Assembly (NCBI RefSeq): GCF_002797895.1
Contig: NZ_PGES01000001.1
Span: 3,162,001 to 3,226,000 of the forward strand
DNA: 64,000 nucleotides
Source of the DNA: Janthinobacterium sp. 67
GTDB taxonomy: Bacteria > Pseudomonadota > Gammaproteobacteria > Burkholderiales > Burkholderiaceae_D
Direction: 5' to 3'
Positions 8,853-18,149 of the stretch are shown piece after piece. The notes under the pieces were generated by a model. That model ran no database searches. It saw only the letters and a list, made by a program, of their open reading frames with translations, and was not told the DNA's origin. Numbering within the stretch: position 1 is the stretch's first letter; the number at the start of each line of letters is the position of its first letter. A program made the position numbers and the translations under genes.

Positions 8853-10352
8853 TTACTTCAGGGTCGGCATGGCAAACTCGGCGCCAGCCTTGGTCGATGC
8901 CGGCCAGCGCTGGGTCACGGCCTTCTGTTTCGTATAAAAGCGTACGGATTCCGGGCCATGCGCATGGTGGTCGCCAAACAGGCTGCGCTTCCAGCCGCCG
9001 AAGCTGTGGAAAGCCATCGGCACGGGAATTGGCACGTTCACGCCCACCATGCCCACCTGCACCCTGTGCGTGTATTCGCGCGCCGTGTTGCCGTCGCGCG
9101 TGTAAATGGCCGTGCCGTTGCCGTACTCATGCGCGTTGACCAGGTCCAGCGCCGTCGTAAAGTCCGGCACGCGCACGATGCACAGCACGGGGCCGAAGAT
9201 TTCTTCTTTATAGATCGTCATCTCGGGCGTGACGTGGTCGAACAGGCTGCCGCCGAGGAAAAAGCCCTGTTCATGGCCGGGCAGCACGAAACCGCGCCCG
9301 TCGCAGATGAGTTTCGCGCCCTCTTCCACTCCCTTGGCGATGTAGCCGGCGATCTTGTCCTTGTGCACTTGCGTCACCACCGGGCCCATTTCCGCTTGTA
9401 CATCCATGCCTTGCGTGATTTTCAAGGCGGCAATGCGCGGCACCAGGGCTTCCACCAGCTGGTCCGCCACATTGCCCACCGCCACGACGACGGAAATGGC
9501 CATGCAGCGCTCGCCGGCCGAGCCAAACGCGGCGCCCATCAGCGCGTCGACCGTCTGGGGAATGTCCGCGTCGGGCATGACGACCATGTGGTTTTTCGCG
9601 CCACCCAGGGCCTGCACGCGCTTGCCCTGCGCGCAGCCGGTCGCGTAGATGTATTCGGCGATCGGCGTGGAGCCGACAAAGCTGACGGCGCGCACGTCCG
9701 GGTGGTGTAATAAACCGTCGACGGCTTCCTTGTCTCCCTGCAGCACGTTGAAGACACCGTCCGGCAAGCCCGCGTCCGTGAGCAATTGGGCCAGCAGCAG
9801 GCTGGCCGACGGGTCGCGCTCCGACGGTTTCAAGACAAAGGTATTGCCGCAGGCAATGGCCATCGGGAACATCCACATCGGCACCATCACGGGAAAGTTG
9901 AACGGCGTGATGCCGACGCACACCCCGAGCGCCTGGCGGATGGACCAGGCGTCGATGCCGCCGGCCACCTGTTCGCTATATTCTCCCTTCATCATCTGCG
10001 GGATGCCGCAGGCGAACTCCACCACTTCGATGCCGCGCGTCACTTCCCCCTTGGCATCCGTAAACACCTTGCCGTGCTCCGCCGTGATCAGGGCGGCCAG
10101 TTGATCCGAGTGTTCTTCCAGCAATTCCTTGAACTTGAACATGACGCGCGCGCGGCGCAGCGGTGACGTTTGCGACCAGGCGGGAAAGGCCGCGTGGGCG
10201 GCCGCCACGGCCGCGTTCAGTTCGGAAGGCGTCGCCAGCGCCACTTTCGCCGTCACGGCGCCGGTGGCGGGATTGAAGACGTCGCTCGTGCGCTCGGTGC
10301 GCGAAGCCATGGGTTTGCCACCAATAAAGTGGCCGATCTGTTGCGTTGTCAT
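8853..10352 (-). CDS. iolA: Methylmalonate-semialdehyde dehydrogenase (CoA-acylating)
   Basis: A 499-aa aldehyde dehydrogenase converting malonate semialdehyde (from inositol) to acetyl-CoA, or methylmalonate semialdehyde (from valine) to propionyl-CoA. Evidence: start [12 protein letters not shown], the NAD-binding segment [17 protein letters not shown], the catalytic Cys in [10 protein letters not shown], and the C-terminal [23 protein letters not shown], all hallmarks of MmsA/IolA. It is the last gene of the leftward iol run, 10 bases after iolB, which favours the inositol role. AAGGAAT precedes the ATG. Confidence 0.95.
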   Translation of the reverse strand: MTTQQIGHFIGGKPMASRTERTSDVFNPATGAVTAKVALATPSELNAAVAAAHAAFPAWSQTSPLRRARVMFKFKELLEEHSDQLAALITAEHGKVFTDAKGEVTRGIEVVEFACGIPQMMKGEYSEQVAGGIDAWSIRQALGVCVGITPFNFPVMVPMWMFPMAIACGNTFVLKPSERDPSASLLLAQLLTDAGLPDGVFNVLQGDKEAVDGLLHHPDVRAVSFVGSTPIAEYIYATGCAQGKRVQALGGAKNHMVVMPDADIPQTVDALMGAAFGSAGERCMAISVVVAVGNVADQLVEALVPRIAALKITQGMDVQAEMGPVVTQVHKDKIAGYIAKGVEEGAKLICDGRGFVLPGHEQGFFLGGSLFDHVTPEMTIYKEEIFGPVLCIVRVPDFTTALDLVNAHEYGNGTAIYTRDGNTAREYTHRVQVGMVGVNVPIPVPMAFHSFGGWKRSLFGDHHAHGPESVRFYTKQKAVTQRWPASTKAGAEFAMPTLK

Positions 10353-10362
10353 TGGGATTCCT

Positions 10363-11163
10363 TTATTTGGTATGCATCAGCCACTCATGGGCCGGGTCGT
10401 TCTTGAAATGCCAGACCCGCTTGGGGCCGGCCATCACGTTCAGGTAATAGCCATCGTAGCCATACGGCACGGTCACAGGATGGTACCCCCTGGGCACCAT
10501 CACCACGTCGTGGTTTTCCACGGCCATGGCTTCGTCGATGGAACGGTCATCCGTATAGACCCGTTGAAAGGCAAAGCCCTGTTCGGGGTTGAGGCGGTGG
10601 TAATAGGTTTCTTCCAACGAACTTTCCAGCGGCACATTGTCGCTGTCGTGCTTGTGCGGCGGATAGCTCGACGAATGGCCCGACGGCGTGATCACCTCGA
10701 CCACCAGCAAGCCATCGGCTTCTTCCGTTTGCGGCAGGATGTCGCACACATAGCGGGTATTGGCGCCCTTGCCGCGCACGGAGCGCGTCATGGAAGCTGG
10801 CTCGATCAGGCGCGCCGGACGGTGGGTGGTGCCCGGTGCGCTGCACAAGGCCACTTCCGCGTCGCTCACAGCCGTGACGCTGACCGTGGTTGCTATCGGG
10901 ACATACACGGCGTACGGCGAACGGTCTTCAAACACGCTGGCGCGTCCGCCGATGGCTTCCCAGGCTTGATCGCCCGCCCGCACCGTGACCGTGCCCGTCA
11001 GCACGACGATGCACAGTTCGCGCTTGCCCGTGTCCAGCTGCAAGGACTCGCCCGCTGGAAGACGGTGCGCGGCAAACCCCACATGCGTCCAGCCGGCCGA
11101 TTCGGGTGTCACCTCGACGATGGTCTGGCCTTGGCCTGCTTTCACCAGCAGCGGGCTGCTCAT
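10363..11163 (-). CDS. iolB: 5-deoxy-glucuronate isomerase
   Basis: IolB, 266 aa, isomerises 5-deoxy-D-glucuronate to 2-deoxy-5-keto-D-gluconate. It is a double cupin: the second half shows the family signature SSYPPHKHD (His metal ligands) and [13 protein letters not shown]. The start is ATG 11163 ([11 protein letters not shown]), which overlaps the stop of iolE in the four bases ATGA, so translation is coupled. Length agrees with the family (about 270). Confidence 0.95.
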   Translation of the reverse strand: MSSPLLVKAGQGQTIVEVTPESAGWTHVGFAAHRLPAGESLQLDTGKRELCIVVLTGTVTVRAGDQAWEAIGGRASVFEDRSPYAVYVPIATTVSVTAVSDAEVALCSAPGTTHRPARLIEPASMTRSVRGKGANTRYVCDILPQTEEADGLLVVEVITPSGHSSSYPPHKHDSDNVPLESSLEETYYHRLNPEQGFAFQRVYTDDRSIDEAMAVENHDVVMVPRGYHPVTVPYGYDGYYLNVMAGPKRVWHFKNDPAHEWLMHTK

Positions 11164-12074
11164 GCCGCCTCCCGACCCAGACGGGGAATCGCCTCGACGA
11201 GCTTGGCCAGGTAATCGTGGCCCATCTTCGCGTATGCATAGCTGGGCGCGACGGCCGGGTCCTGCTCCGCCTCCACCACCAGCCAGCCTTCGTAGCCGTG
11301 CAGATACAGGCGCGTGAGGATGGCGGGGAAATCGATGCTGCCGTCGCCCGGTACGCTGAAAGCGCCATTGATGACGGCCTGCAGGAAACTCCAGTGGCCA
11401 TTGCGGGCCAGTTTCACGACGTTCGGGCGCACGTCCTTGCAATGCACGTGACAAATCCTGTCGATGTGTTTGTTGAGCACCGCCAGCGCATCGCCGCCGG
11501 CAAACGTGATGTGGCCCGTGTCGAACAGCAAGCCGACCTCGGGGCCCGTCAAGGCCATCAATTGGTCCACGTCGGCCGGCGTTTCCACGTAGGCGCCCAT
11601 GTGGTGGTGGTAGGCCAGGCGTACGCCGTGGTCGAGCAAGTGTTTTGCAAACGCCGTCAATTTGTCGGCGTAATCCTGCCATTGCCGCTGCGACTGGAAA
11701 CGCGGGCGTTTATACAGCGGGCGCGCTTCGCCCTGGATGGCGTCGGCCACTTCGCCGTAGACCATGACGGTGGCGCCGCTGTCGGCCAGCAGCCGTAAAT
11801 GCGATGCCACGGCGGCGATCTCCTCTTCCACCGACCGGTGCGCCAGGCGTCCCGAATACCAGCCGGAAACACAGGCGAGATGGTATTTGCCTAGCACGGC
11901 GTTCAGGGATGGCGCATCCTTGGGAAACTTGTTGCCCAGCTCAAAACCCACGTAGCCGATCTCGGCGCCCTCTTTCAATGCCGTTTCCAGCGGCGTCTCG
12001 CCGCCCAGGCTCGGCAAATCGTCGTTCATCCACGAGATCGGGTTGATGCCGATCTTCACATTCCATGTATTCAT
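11160..12074 (-). CDS. iolE: 2-keto-myo-inositol dehydratase
   Basis: IolE, 304 aa, dehydrates 2-keto-myo-inositol to 3D-(3,5/4)-trihydroxycyclohexane-1,2-dione. It is a xylose-isomerase-like TIM barrel: start VKIGINPISWMNDDLPSLGG is very typical, with metal-site residues in GLLFDTGHITFAGGD and HVHCKDVR. AAGGAA stands in the end of iolD just before the ATG; the gap to iolD is one base. It overlaps iolB by ATGA. Confidence 0.95.
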   Translation of the reverse strand: MNTWNVKIGINPISWMNDDLPSLGGETPLETALKEGAEIGYVGFELGNKFPKDAPSLNAVLGKYHLACVSGWYSGRLAHRSVEEEIAAVASHLRLLADSGATVMVYGEVADAIQGEARPLYKRPRFQSQRQWQDYADKLTAFAKHLLDHGVRLAYHHHMGAYVETPADVDQLMALTGPEVGLLFDTGHITFAGGDALAVLNKHIDRICHVHCKDVRPNVVKLARNGHWSFLQAVINGAFSVPGDGSIDFPAILTRLYLHGYEGWLVVEAEQDPAVAPSYAYAKMGHDYLAKLVEAIPRLGREAA

Positions 12075-12075
12075 C

Positions 12076-13917
12076 TCAATTCCTTTGTTTCAGGCGGTCA
12101 AGTTCATAACGGGTGCGCGCAAGCTGCACGGCTGGCTGGGTGGACACTTCCGGTACGGCCACTTCCCACCAGCAACCGCCCTCCTCCGTCGTGCGCGTGT
12201 CGTCCGTATCGATGCAGATCAGATACGTGCGCGGCGCGGCGCGGGCGCGCAGCATGGCCTGTTCCAGCTCGGCGATATTGGCCACGTGTTCGGACAGCGC
12301 GCCCAACGATTGCGCATGCAGGGCGAAGTCGATGTGCGGGGCGCTGTCGGGCAACATATTGTTGAAGGAAGGATTGCCGCAGGCCTGCTGCAGGCGGTTG
12401 ATGCAGCCATAGCCCCGGTTGTCGAGCACGACGATGATGAGTTTTTTGTCGAGCATGACGGAGGTGGCGATTTCCGAATTCATCATCAGATAGCTGCCGT
12501 CGCCCACCATGACGATCACCTCGGCATCGGGTTTGGCCATCTTGACGCCGAGGCCGCCGGCGATCTCGTAACCCATGCACGAGTAGCCGTATTCCATGTG
12601 ATAGCCGCCCGGCGTGCTGGTACGCCAGAGTTTATGCAGTTCGGCCGGCAAGGTGCCCGCCGCGCAGACGACGATATCGTTGCCGGTGGAATCCACGGAA
12701 GAGCGCTGCACGGCGCCGATGACTTCGCCGTCGTACGGCAAGCCGGCCACCTCGCGTTTTCCCGTGATGGACGCCACGGTGTCGCGCCACGCGTTCCCTG
12801 CCTGCTGCGCCCGGTCCAGCCACTGGCCCGCGCTGTTCCAGCTGCCCAGCAGCCGCGACAGGCCTTGCAAGCCCAGTGTCGCGTCCGCCTGCACACCGAG
12901 GCCGCGGCGTTTCAGGGCGTCAACACCGTTGACGTTCAGGCTGACGAGTTGCGCCTGCGCAAACAGGGAATTCGACCCGGTCGTGAAATCCTGCAGGCGC
13001 GTGCCGATGGCCAGCACCACATCCGCCTGCGCCGCCAGCGCGTTCGCGGCGGGCGAGCCCGTCACGCCGATGGCGCCCAGCTGCAGCGGATGGTCCCATG
13101 GCAGAGAACTTTTGCCGGCCTGGGTTTCGGCCACGGGAATGCCATGGCGTTCGGCAAACGCCTGCAGGGCGGCGCTGGCCTGGCCGTACAGCACGCCGCC
13201 ACCGGCGACGATCAGCGGCTGTTTCGCGTGTTTCAACAACGCCGCCGCTTCGTCCAGTTCCTGCTCGACAGGCGGCACGGCACGAAAACGCACGGTGCGC
13301 GGTTCAAAGAAATCGGCCGGATAGTCATACGCCATCGTCTGCACGTCTTGCGGTAAAGACAAAGTCACGGGGCCGCAAGCGGCCGGGTCCGTCAAGGCGG
13401 CAATGGCACGCGGCAAGGCGGTCAGTAACTGCTCCGGATAGACGATGCGGTCGAAATAACGCGACAGCGGCTTGAACGCATCGTTGACGGAAACGCTGCC
13501 ATCCGTGGCATCTTCCAGCTGCTGCAGCACCGGGTCGGGCGCGCGCGAGACGAACACGTCGCCGGGCAGCAAGAGCACAGGCAAACGGTTCACGTGCGCC
13601 AGGGCGGCTGCCGTCAGCAAGTTGGTCGCGCCCGGGCCGATGGAACTGGTCACCGCCATCATGCGCCGGCGCATGTGGGCTTTGGCATAGGCGATGGCGG
13701 CGTGCGCCATCGCCTGTTCGTTGTGGGCGCGGTAGGTGGGGAATTGTTCGCGGTACTGGTACAGCGCCTCGCCCAGGCCCGCCACGTTCCCGTGGCCAAA
13801 GATGGCAAAGGCGCCGCCGAACAGCGACTGACCATCGTCCGTACGCAGCGCGGCCAGGTAGCGTACCAGCGCCTGCGCCATGGTCAAGCGTACGGTTTTG
13901 TGTGGGATGGCGCTCAT
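12076..13917 (-). CDS. iolD: 3D-(3,5/4)-trihydroxycyclohexane-1,2-dione hydrolase
   Basis: IolD, 613 aa, a thiamine-diphosphate enzyme opening the ring of the dione to 5-deoxy-glucuronate. Visible: FGGAFAIFGHGNVAGLGEAL at the start, SSIGPGATNLLTAAALAHVNRLPVLLLPGD, and the ThDP/Mg motif GDGSYLMMNSEIATS. Start ATG 13917 (MSAIPHKTVRLTMAQAL) overlaps the stop of iolC by ATGA; sequence upstream of it belongs to iolC. Confidence 0.95.
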   Translation of the reverse strand: MSAIPHKTVRLTMAQALVRYLAALRTDDGQSLFGGAFAIFGHGNVAGLGEALYQYREQFPTYRAHNEQAMAHAAIAYAKAHMRRRMMAVTSSIGPGATNLLTAAALAHVNRLPVLLLPGDVFVSRAPDPVLQQLEDATDGSVSVNDAFKPLSRYFDRIVYPEQLLTALPRAIAALTDPAACGPVTLSLPQDVQTMAYDYPADFFEPRTVRFRAVPPVEQELDEAAALLKHAKQPLIVAGGGVLYGQASAALQAFAERHGIPVAETQAGKSSLPWDHPLQLGAIGVTGSPAANALAAQADVVLAIGTRLQDFTTGSNSLFAQAQLVSLNVNGVDALKRRGLGVQADATLGLQGLSRLLGSWNSAGQWLDRAQQAGNAWRDTVASITGKREVAGLPYDGEVIGAVQRSSVDSTGNDIVVCAAGTLPAELHKLWRTSTPGGYHMEYGYSCMGYEIAGGLGVKMAKPDAEVIVMVGDGSYLMMNSEIATSVMLDKKLIIVVLDNRGYGCINRLQQACGNPSFNNMLPDSAPHIDFALHAQSLGALSEHVANIAELEQAMLRARAAPRTYLICIDTDDTRTTEEGGCWWEVAVPEVSTQPAVQLARTRYELDRLKQRN

Positions 13918-15860
13918 GCCGCACGCTCCAGGCGGTTGCGTGTACGCTGCCACAGGGCAATGAGCTGTTCGAAGTTGGCGCGCACGGCGGCGATCAGGCC
14001 GGCATCGTCGAGTTCGCCGGCCAGCCAGCGGCGGCTTGGTTCCTGGAAGATGGTGCGGCCCACCATGAAACCCTTGCACGTGGTGCTGGCACTGGCTTGC
14101 TCGAAACTGGCGGCCAGGGCGGCGATCGGCGCGTTCAAGCCCAGCAACACGACGCCACGGCAATACGGATCGCGCTCGTGCACGAGGGCATCGATGGCTT
14201 GCCATTGCTGGGCTGACATGCTTTCCAACTTCCACCATTCCGGGTAAATGCCCAGGTTGTACAGGCGCTTGACGGCGCGATAAACGGTATCGTCATGCTG
14301 CGGCAAGGACTTGGCAGGGATAATTTCCAGCAGCAACTCATGGCCCGTGATTTGCGCCGCGTCGTACAAGCCCTTGATCTGCGCTTCCTGCTCCAATCGG
14401 TTTTCCGGCGTATCGTCCGGATGCAGCTGCACCAGGCACTTGATCACGTGTTCCCTGGGCCACTGCGTCAACCGCGAAGCGAGCGAGCGGCCCCAGTCGA
14501 ATTGCAGCGGGTTCGAGCCCGGCATCTCGACGGGACGGCCTATCCACCAGCCGCGCCCCGTCGCGTCGTTGAGCGCGTCGGCGCCATAGCGGTCATCGAT
14601 GAGTACGCCTGTGCCGCCCTGCAAGCCACGCGCCGCTTCCGTCTCGCCCACGGCTTGCACGAACAGTTGCTTGAGCCGTGAAATCCGCGCTTCATCGCTG
14701 ACACCCTGCTGGGCCAGCTCGAAAAATTGCGTGCGGTGGTCAAAGGCAAATACGCACAGCTCGCTCCACTCTTTGCGCGCGACCGTCGCGCGGTGCAGGC
14801 GCGACAAGGTGGCATCCTGGTCCGGCTGCGTCAGCTTGGCGGCATTGGCGAGGAAATAGTCGAGCTCGACGGGCGACGGCATGGCCGGCGCGCAGCCGTG
14901 GCGCGACACGACGAGGGCGCCGCAGCCATTCGCATAGCGGCAGCATGCCTCGTAATCCTCGCCGCGCAGCCAGCCTTTCAAAAAGCCCGACAGAAACGCG
15001 TCGCCCGCGCCCAGCACGTTCAGCACTTCCACACGCACGCCCTGATAATTGAACGCGTCATCGAGACCGGCAGGGATGACCGACTCGATGACGGCGCAAC
15101 CGAGCGGCCCGCGCTTGACGACCAGGATGGCGCTGCTCACCGCGCGCACGGCGCGCAAGCTGGCCATGATGTCGGCCCCGCCGCCGGCGATCATGAATTC
15201 CTCTTCCGTGCCGACGATCAAATCAAAATGAGGCAGGATGTCTTGCAAGTGTGCGGTCACGCCTTCGTTCGAAACGAAACGCGTTTCGCCATCGGCCTTG
15301 CCCGACAAGCCCCACAGCACGGGCCGGTAATCGATGTCGAGCACGGTGCGCACCTTGTTGGCGCGGGCCAATGTGAGTGCCTGCGTGCTGACGGCGTGCA
15401 TGGCAGCCGTGGAGAAATGCGTGCCGGTGATCAACAGCGCTTTGCTCGACGCAATGAAGGCCGCATCCACCGACGATGCGTCGATGGCCATGTCGGCGCA
15501 ATTTTCGCGATAGAAAATCAGCGGGAAGGTGTTCTTGTCCTTGATGCCCAGCATGACCAAAGCCGTGAGGCGGTCGCGGTCGATGCCCACGTGGCTGACG
15601 TCGCACCCCTCCTTGGCCAAAGTGTCGGTGAGGAAACGGCCCATGTGGTCGTCGCCCACTTTCGACAGCATGGCGGACTTCAAGCCCAAGCGGGCCGTGC
15701 CGAAGGCGATGTTCGCCGACGAGCCGCCCAGGTATTTGGCGAAACTGGTGGCGTCTTCCAGGGGGCTGCCGATCTGCTGCGCGTACAGGTCCACGGCCAG
15801 GCGGCCCAGGCAGATCACGTCGAGCGCGCGGCCCTGGGCAAATTCAGTCGTATTCTTCAT
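13914..15860 (-). CDS. iolC: 5-dehydro-2-deoxygluconokinase fused to a DUF2090 domain
   Basis: A 648-aa two-domain enzyme. Residues about 15-320 form a PfkB sugar kinase (VICLGRLAVDLYAQQIG, then the catalytic signature VLGAGDAFLSGFLKGWL). Residues about 350-640 form a DUF2090 domain (SELCVFAFDHRTQFFELA, later EIIPAKSLPQHDDTVYRA), related to class I aldolases. No separate iolJ aldolase occurs in the window, so the fused domain probably cleaves the 6-phosphate to malonate semialdehyde and DHAP; that is inferred. I start at ATG 15860, with AAGGAAAG upstream; a GTG one codon earlier is possible. Confidence 0.93.
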   Translation of the reverse strand: MKNTTEFAQGRALDVICLGRLAVDLYAQQIGSPLEDATSFAKYLGGSSANIAFGTARLGLKSAMLSKVGDDHMGRFLTDTLAKEGCDVSHVGIDRDRLTALVMLGIKDKNTFPLIFYRENCADMAIDASSVDAAFIASSKALLITGTHFSTAAMHAVSTQALTLARANKVRTVLDIDYRPVLWGLSGKADGETRFVSNEGVTAHLQDILPHFDLIVGTEEEFMIAGGGADIMASLRAVRAVSSAILVVKRGPLGCAVIESVIPAGLDDAFNYQGVRVEVLNVLGAGDAFLSGFLKGWLRGEDYEACCRYANGCGALVVSRHGCAPAMPSPVELDYFLANAAKLTQPDQDATLSRLHRATVARKEWSELCVFAFDHRTQFFELAQQGVSDEARISRLKQLFVQAVGETEAARGLQGGTGVLIDDRYGADALNDATGRGWWIGRPVEMPGSNPLQFDWGRSLASRLTQWPREHVIKCLVQLHPDDTPENRLEQEAQIKGLYDAAQITGHELLLEIIPAKSLPQHDDTVYRAVKRLYNLGIYPEWWKLESMSAQQWQAIDALVHERDPYCRGVVLLGLNAPIAALAASFEQASASTTCKGFMVGRTIFQEPSRRWLAGELDDAGLIAAVRANFEQLIALWQRTRNRLERAA

Positions 15861-15872
15861 CACATGCTTTCC

Positions 15873-16862
15873 TTATGACAGTTGCACGATGCGCTGTTCG
15901 CGCCACGACACGGTGGCCGCTTCGGCCAGTTCCAGCGCTTTCAAGCCATCGTGGACGGTGGTGCGCAACGGTGCGCCGTGGGCAAAGGCATCGAAAAAAT
16001 GCGCCATTTCGCTGGCGTAGGCGGCGCGGTAGCGTTCCAGGAAAAAATCTTCCGGCTTGTCCACGCTGACGTTCACCGAACCATAGGCCGTCACTTCCGT
16101 CGGTTTGTGGTTGCCCGCCTGCAGCATGCCGGCGCTGCCCAGCACTTCGAAACGCTGGTCGTAGCCATAGGCGGCGCGGCGCGTCGTGTTGATCTGACAC
16201 AAGCGGCCTTTTGCCGTGCGGATGGTGACGGCCGTGCAATCGAGGTCGCCCGCCGCGCCGATGGCGGGGTCGACGAGGCAGCTGCCCGTCGCATGCACCG
16301 TGACGGCTTCATCGTCGAGTATCCAGCGGAAGATGTCGAAATCGTGGATCAGCATATCCTTGAAGATGCCGCCCGACACCTGGATATAGCTGACGGGCGG
16401 CGGGCCCGGGTCGCGGCTGGTGATGATGAGCAATTCCGGCGTGCCGATCTCGCCCGCTGCGATGCGCTGCTTGACGGCGGCAAACGTGGGATCGTAGCGG
16501 CGCTGGAAGCCGATCATGCACAGCACGCCAGTGTCGTTGACGGCAGCGGCGGCGGCGCGTGCGCGCTCGAGGGTCAGGTCGACGGGTTTTTCGCAAAAGA
16601 TGGCCTTGCCGGCGGCCGCTGCGCGCACGATCAGGTCCGCATGCGTATCCGTGCTCGAGGCGATCAGCACGGCCTTGACTTCAGGGTCGGCCAGCACGGC
16701 CTCCACGCTGGCGACGCTGGCGCCATGCAGGGCCGCCACTTCCGCCGCCGCGCCCGCATGCAGGTCGACCACGTATTTCAGGCGCACGCCAGGCTGGCAC
16801 ACCAGATTGCCGGCGTGAATGCGGCCGATGCGCCCGGCGCCGAACAATGCCACTTGAATCAT
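15873..16862 (-). CDS. iolG: Myo-inositol 2-dehydrogenase
   Basis: IolG, 329 aa, oxidises myo-inositol to 2-keto-myo-inositol with NAD. Rossmann motif GAGRIGRIHAGNL at residues 7-19, the GFO/IDH/MocA signature CEKPVDLTLE, and the catalytic region DMLIHDFDIFRWI (D and H of the active site). ATG 16862 is chosen because AAGGAG stands six bases before it; the earlier ATG at 16868 overlaps that site. It is the first gene after the operator at 16902 and precedes iolC by 12 bases, so it opens the iolGCDEBA run. Confidence 0.95.
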   Translation of the reverse strand: MIQVALFGAGRIGRIHAGNLVCQPGVRLKYVVDLHAGAAAEVAALHGASVASVEAVLADPEVKAVLIASSTDTHADLIVRAAAAGKAIFCEKPVDLTLERARAAAAAVNDTGVLCMIGFQRRYDPTFAAVKQRIAAGEIGTPELLIITSRDPGPPPVSYIQVSGGIFKDMLIHDFDIFRWILDDEAVTVHATGSCLVDPAIGAAGDLDCTAVTIRTAKGRLCQINTTRRAAYGYDQRFEVLGSAGMLQAGNHKPTEVTAYGSVNVSVDKPEDFFLERYRAAYASEMAHFFDAFAHGAPLRTTVHDGLKALELAEAATVSWREQRIVQLS

Positions 16863-16897
16863 TTCCATCTCCTTGATAGTCGGGAATACGCTGCCCG

Positions 16898-16926
16898 AAA
16901 ATGCACACGTGTGCAAATCCGGGCAA
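16898..16926 (-). promoter_or_regulatory. Possible promoter of the iolGCDEBA run
   Basis: Reading leftward, TTGCCC (16921-16926) and CATTTT (16898-16903) are 17 bases apart and lie over the operator at 16902-16915. Both boxes are poor matches, so this is tentative. If right, the operator would sit in the spacer and over the -10, unlike the two other sites. Confidence 0.35.
16902..16915. promoter_or_regulatory. Operator TGCACACGTGTGCA before iolG
   Basis: A perfect 14-bp palindrome identical to those at 3989 and 23440. It lies in the 69-base gap between the porin stop and iolG, 39 bases before the iolG start codon. Confidence 0.8.
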
Positions 16927-16931
16927 AAAAG

Positions 16932-18038
16932 TTAAAACAGGTGGATGACGCCCAGCATTACACCGCTGAGCTTGGCACCCTTCTTGGTGGCGGCGAAGGC
17001 ATTGCCGCCAAACGTGTAGTTGGCGTTCTTGTCGTTATTCGTCTGCGTGTAGTAGGCGTAGACGGTGCTGCGCTTGGACAGGTAATACTCGTAGCCCAGG
17101 GTCGCCTGCTTGGCGCCGCTGTCGTCGCCGCGCACGAGGGTGGTCGCCTTGACGGTCACGCTGCTGCCGTTGGGCGCGCTGCCCGACACATCGCCTGCCA
17201 CGCCGAAACGGCCGATGAAGGAACCGCCGCCCGCCTTGTAGGCGCCCGTGATGGTGAAATAGTCGCGCTGCAAGTCGCCGCCGGCCACGTCATACACCAT
17301 GCGGTTCCAGGCCACGCCCACGTCGCCGCCGCCGAAGTTGTAATTGCCCACGGCGCGGAACATTTTTTCGCTGAAGCCGGGGCGCAAATCCTTGTGCTTT
17401 TCATAGCCGACGGCGCCCTTGATGGGACCGTTCACGTATTGCACGATGCCCGAATAGATGCGGTCGCCGTTCGATGCCTCGTTTTCGCTGGCACGGTAAA
17501 TCGTGGCGCTGAAGCCTTGCAGCACGGGCGTGCGGTAACTGACGGCGTTCGAGCTGCGGCGGTTGAAGCCTTCGCCGCCCAGCTGCGAAATGTTGGCGTC
17601 ATCCTGGATGCCTTCGCCCACGAAGCGATTCGTGTAGCCGTTGATCTGGCGGATCGGCGTGGCGAAGCGGCCCAGCGCGATACGGCCATAGGCGGGGTTT
17701 TCCAGCCCGACAAAGGTATCCTTGCTATTGATGGCACCCGTGCCATCGTCGAGCTTGGCGTTGCCCTCGATCTGGAAGAAGGCCGTGTTGCCATTGCCCA
17801 AGTCTTCCCGTCCCCGGAAACCGATCTTCGAGGAATTGTCCGATACGCGCGATACCGATTCGCCATTCGGCGCCGTGGCCGAGCTCGACGTTTCGATACG
17901 GTCGAAGCCCGCATGGATACGGCCGTACACAACGACGCTCGATTCGGCCAGCACGCAGCCTGGCGCGGCCAGCAACAATACGGCGGCGATCTTGTTCAAC
18001 CGCATGGTGTTCATCTGGTTTTTCATCTCGTTTTTCAT
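16932..18038 (-). CDS. Gram-negative trimeric porin
   Basis: A 368-aa outer-membrane porin of the betaproteobacterial OmpC-like family. A signal peptide (NKIAAVLLLAAPGCVLAESS) is followed by SVVVYGRIHAGFDRIE, the usual first strand, and SKIGFRGREDLGNGNTAFFQIE. The C-terminus ends in GVMLGVIHLF with the terminal Phe needed for barrel assembly. AGGAG is five bases before ATG 18038; in-frame ATGs shortly downstream are possible. It lies between the cytoplasmic phosphatase gene and iolG. I infer that it admits inositol or its phosphates, since it is inside the regulon; selectivity cannot be read from the sequence. Confidence 0.9.
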   Translation of the reverse strand: MKNEMKNQMNTMRLNKIAAVLLLAAPGCVLAESSVVVYGRIHAGFDRIETSSSATAPNGESVSRVSDNSSKIGFRGREDLGNGNTAFFQIEGNAKLDDGTGAINSKDTFVGLENPAYGRIALGRFATPIRQINGYTNRFVGEGIQDDANISQLGGEGFNRRSSNAVSYRTPVLQGFSATIYRASENEASNGDRIYSGIVQYVNGPIKGAVGYEKHKDLRPGFSEKMFRAVGNYNFGGGDVGVAWNRMVYDVAGGDLQRDYFTITGAYKAGGGSFIGRFGVAGDVSGSAPNGSSVTVKATTLVRGDDSGAKQATLGYEYYLSKRSTVYAYYTQTNNDKNANYTFGGNAFAATKKGAKLSGVMLGVIHLF

Positions 18039-18105
18039 CCCGTCTCCTGCTTGTTTTTATGGTGGTGGATTACTCATGATGCTCAACAGTGTGTTGCCAC
18101 TACAT

Positions 18106-18123
18106 GCGTCCCTCGCCGGACGC
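18106..18123 (-). other. Small hairpin in the leader of the porin gene
   Basis: Six-base arms (18106-18111, 18118-18123) in the 111-base gap between the phosphatase stop and the porin start. No T tract follows, so it may be an RNA processing or stability element rather than a terminator. Low weight. Confidence 0.25.
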
Positions 18124-18149
18124 CTGCCCTCCCTTTCAATAAAATGTGT

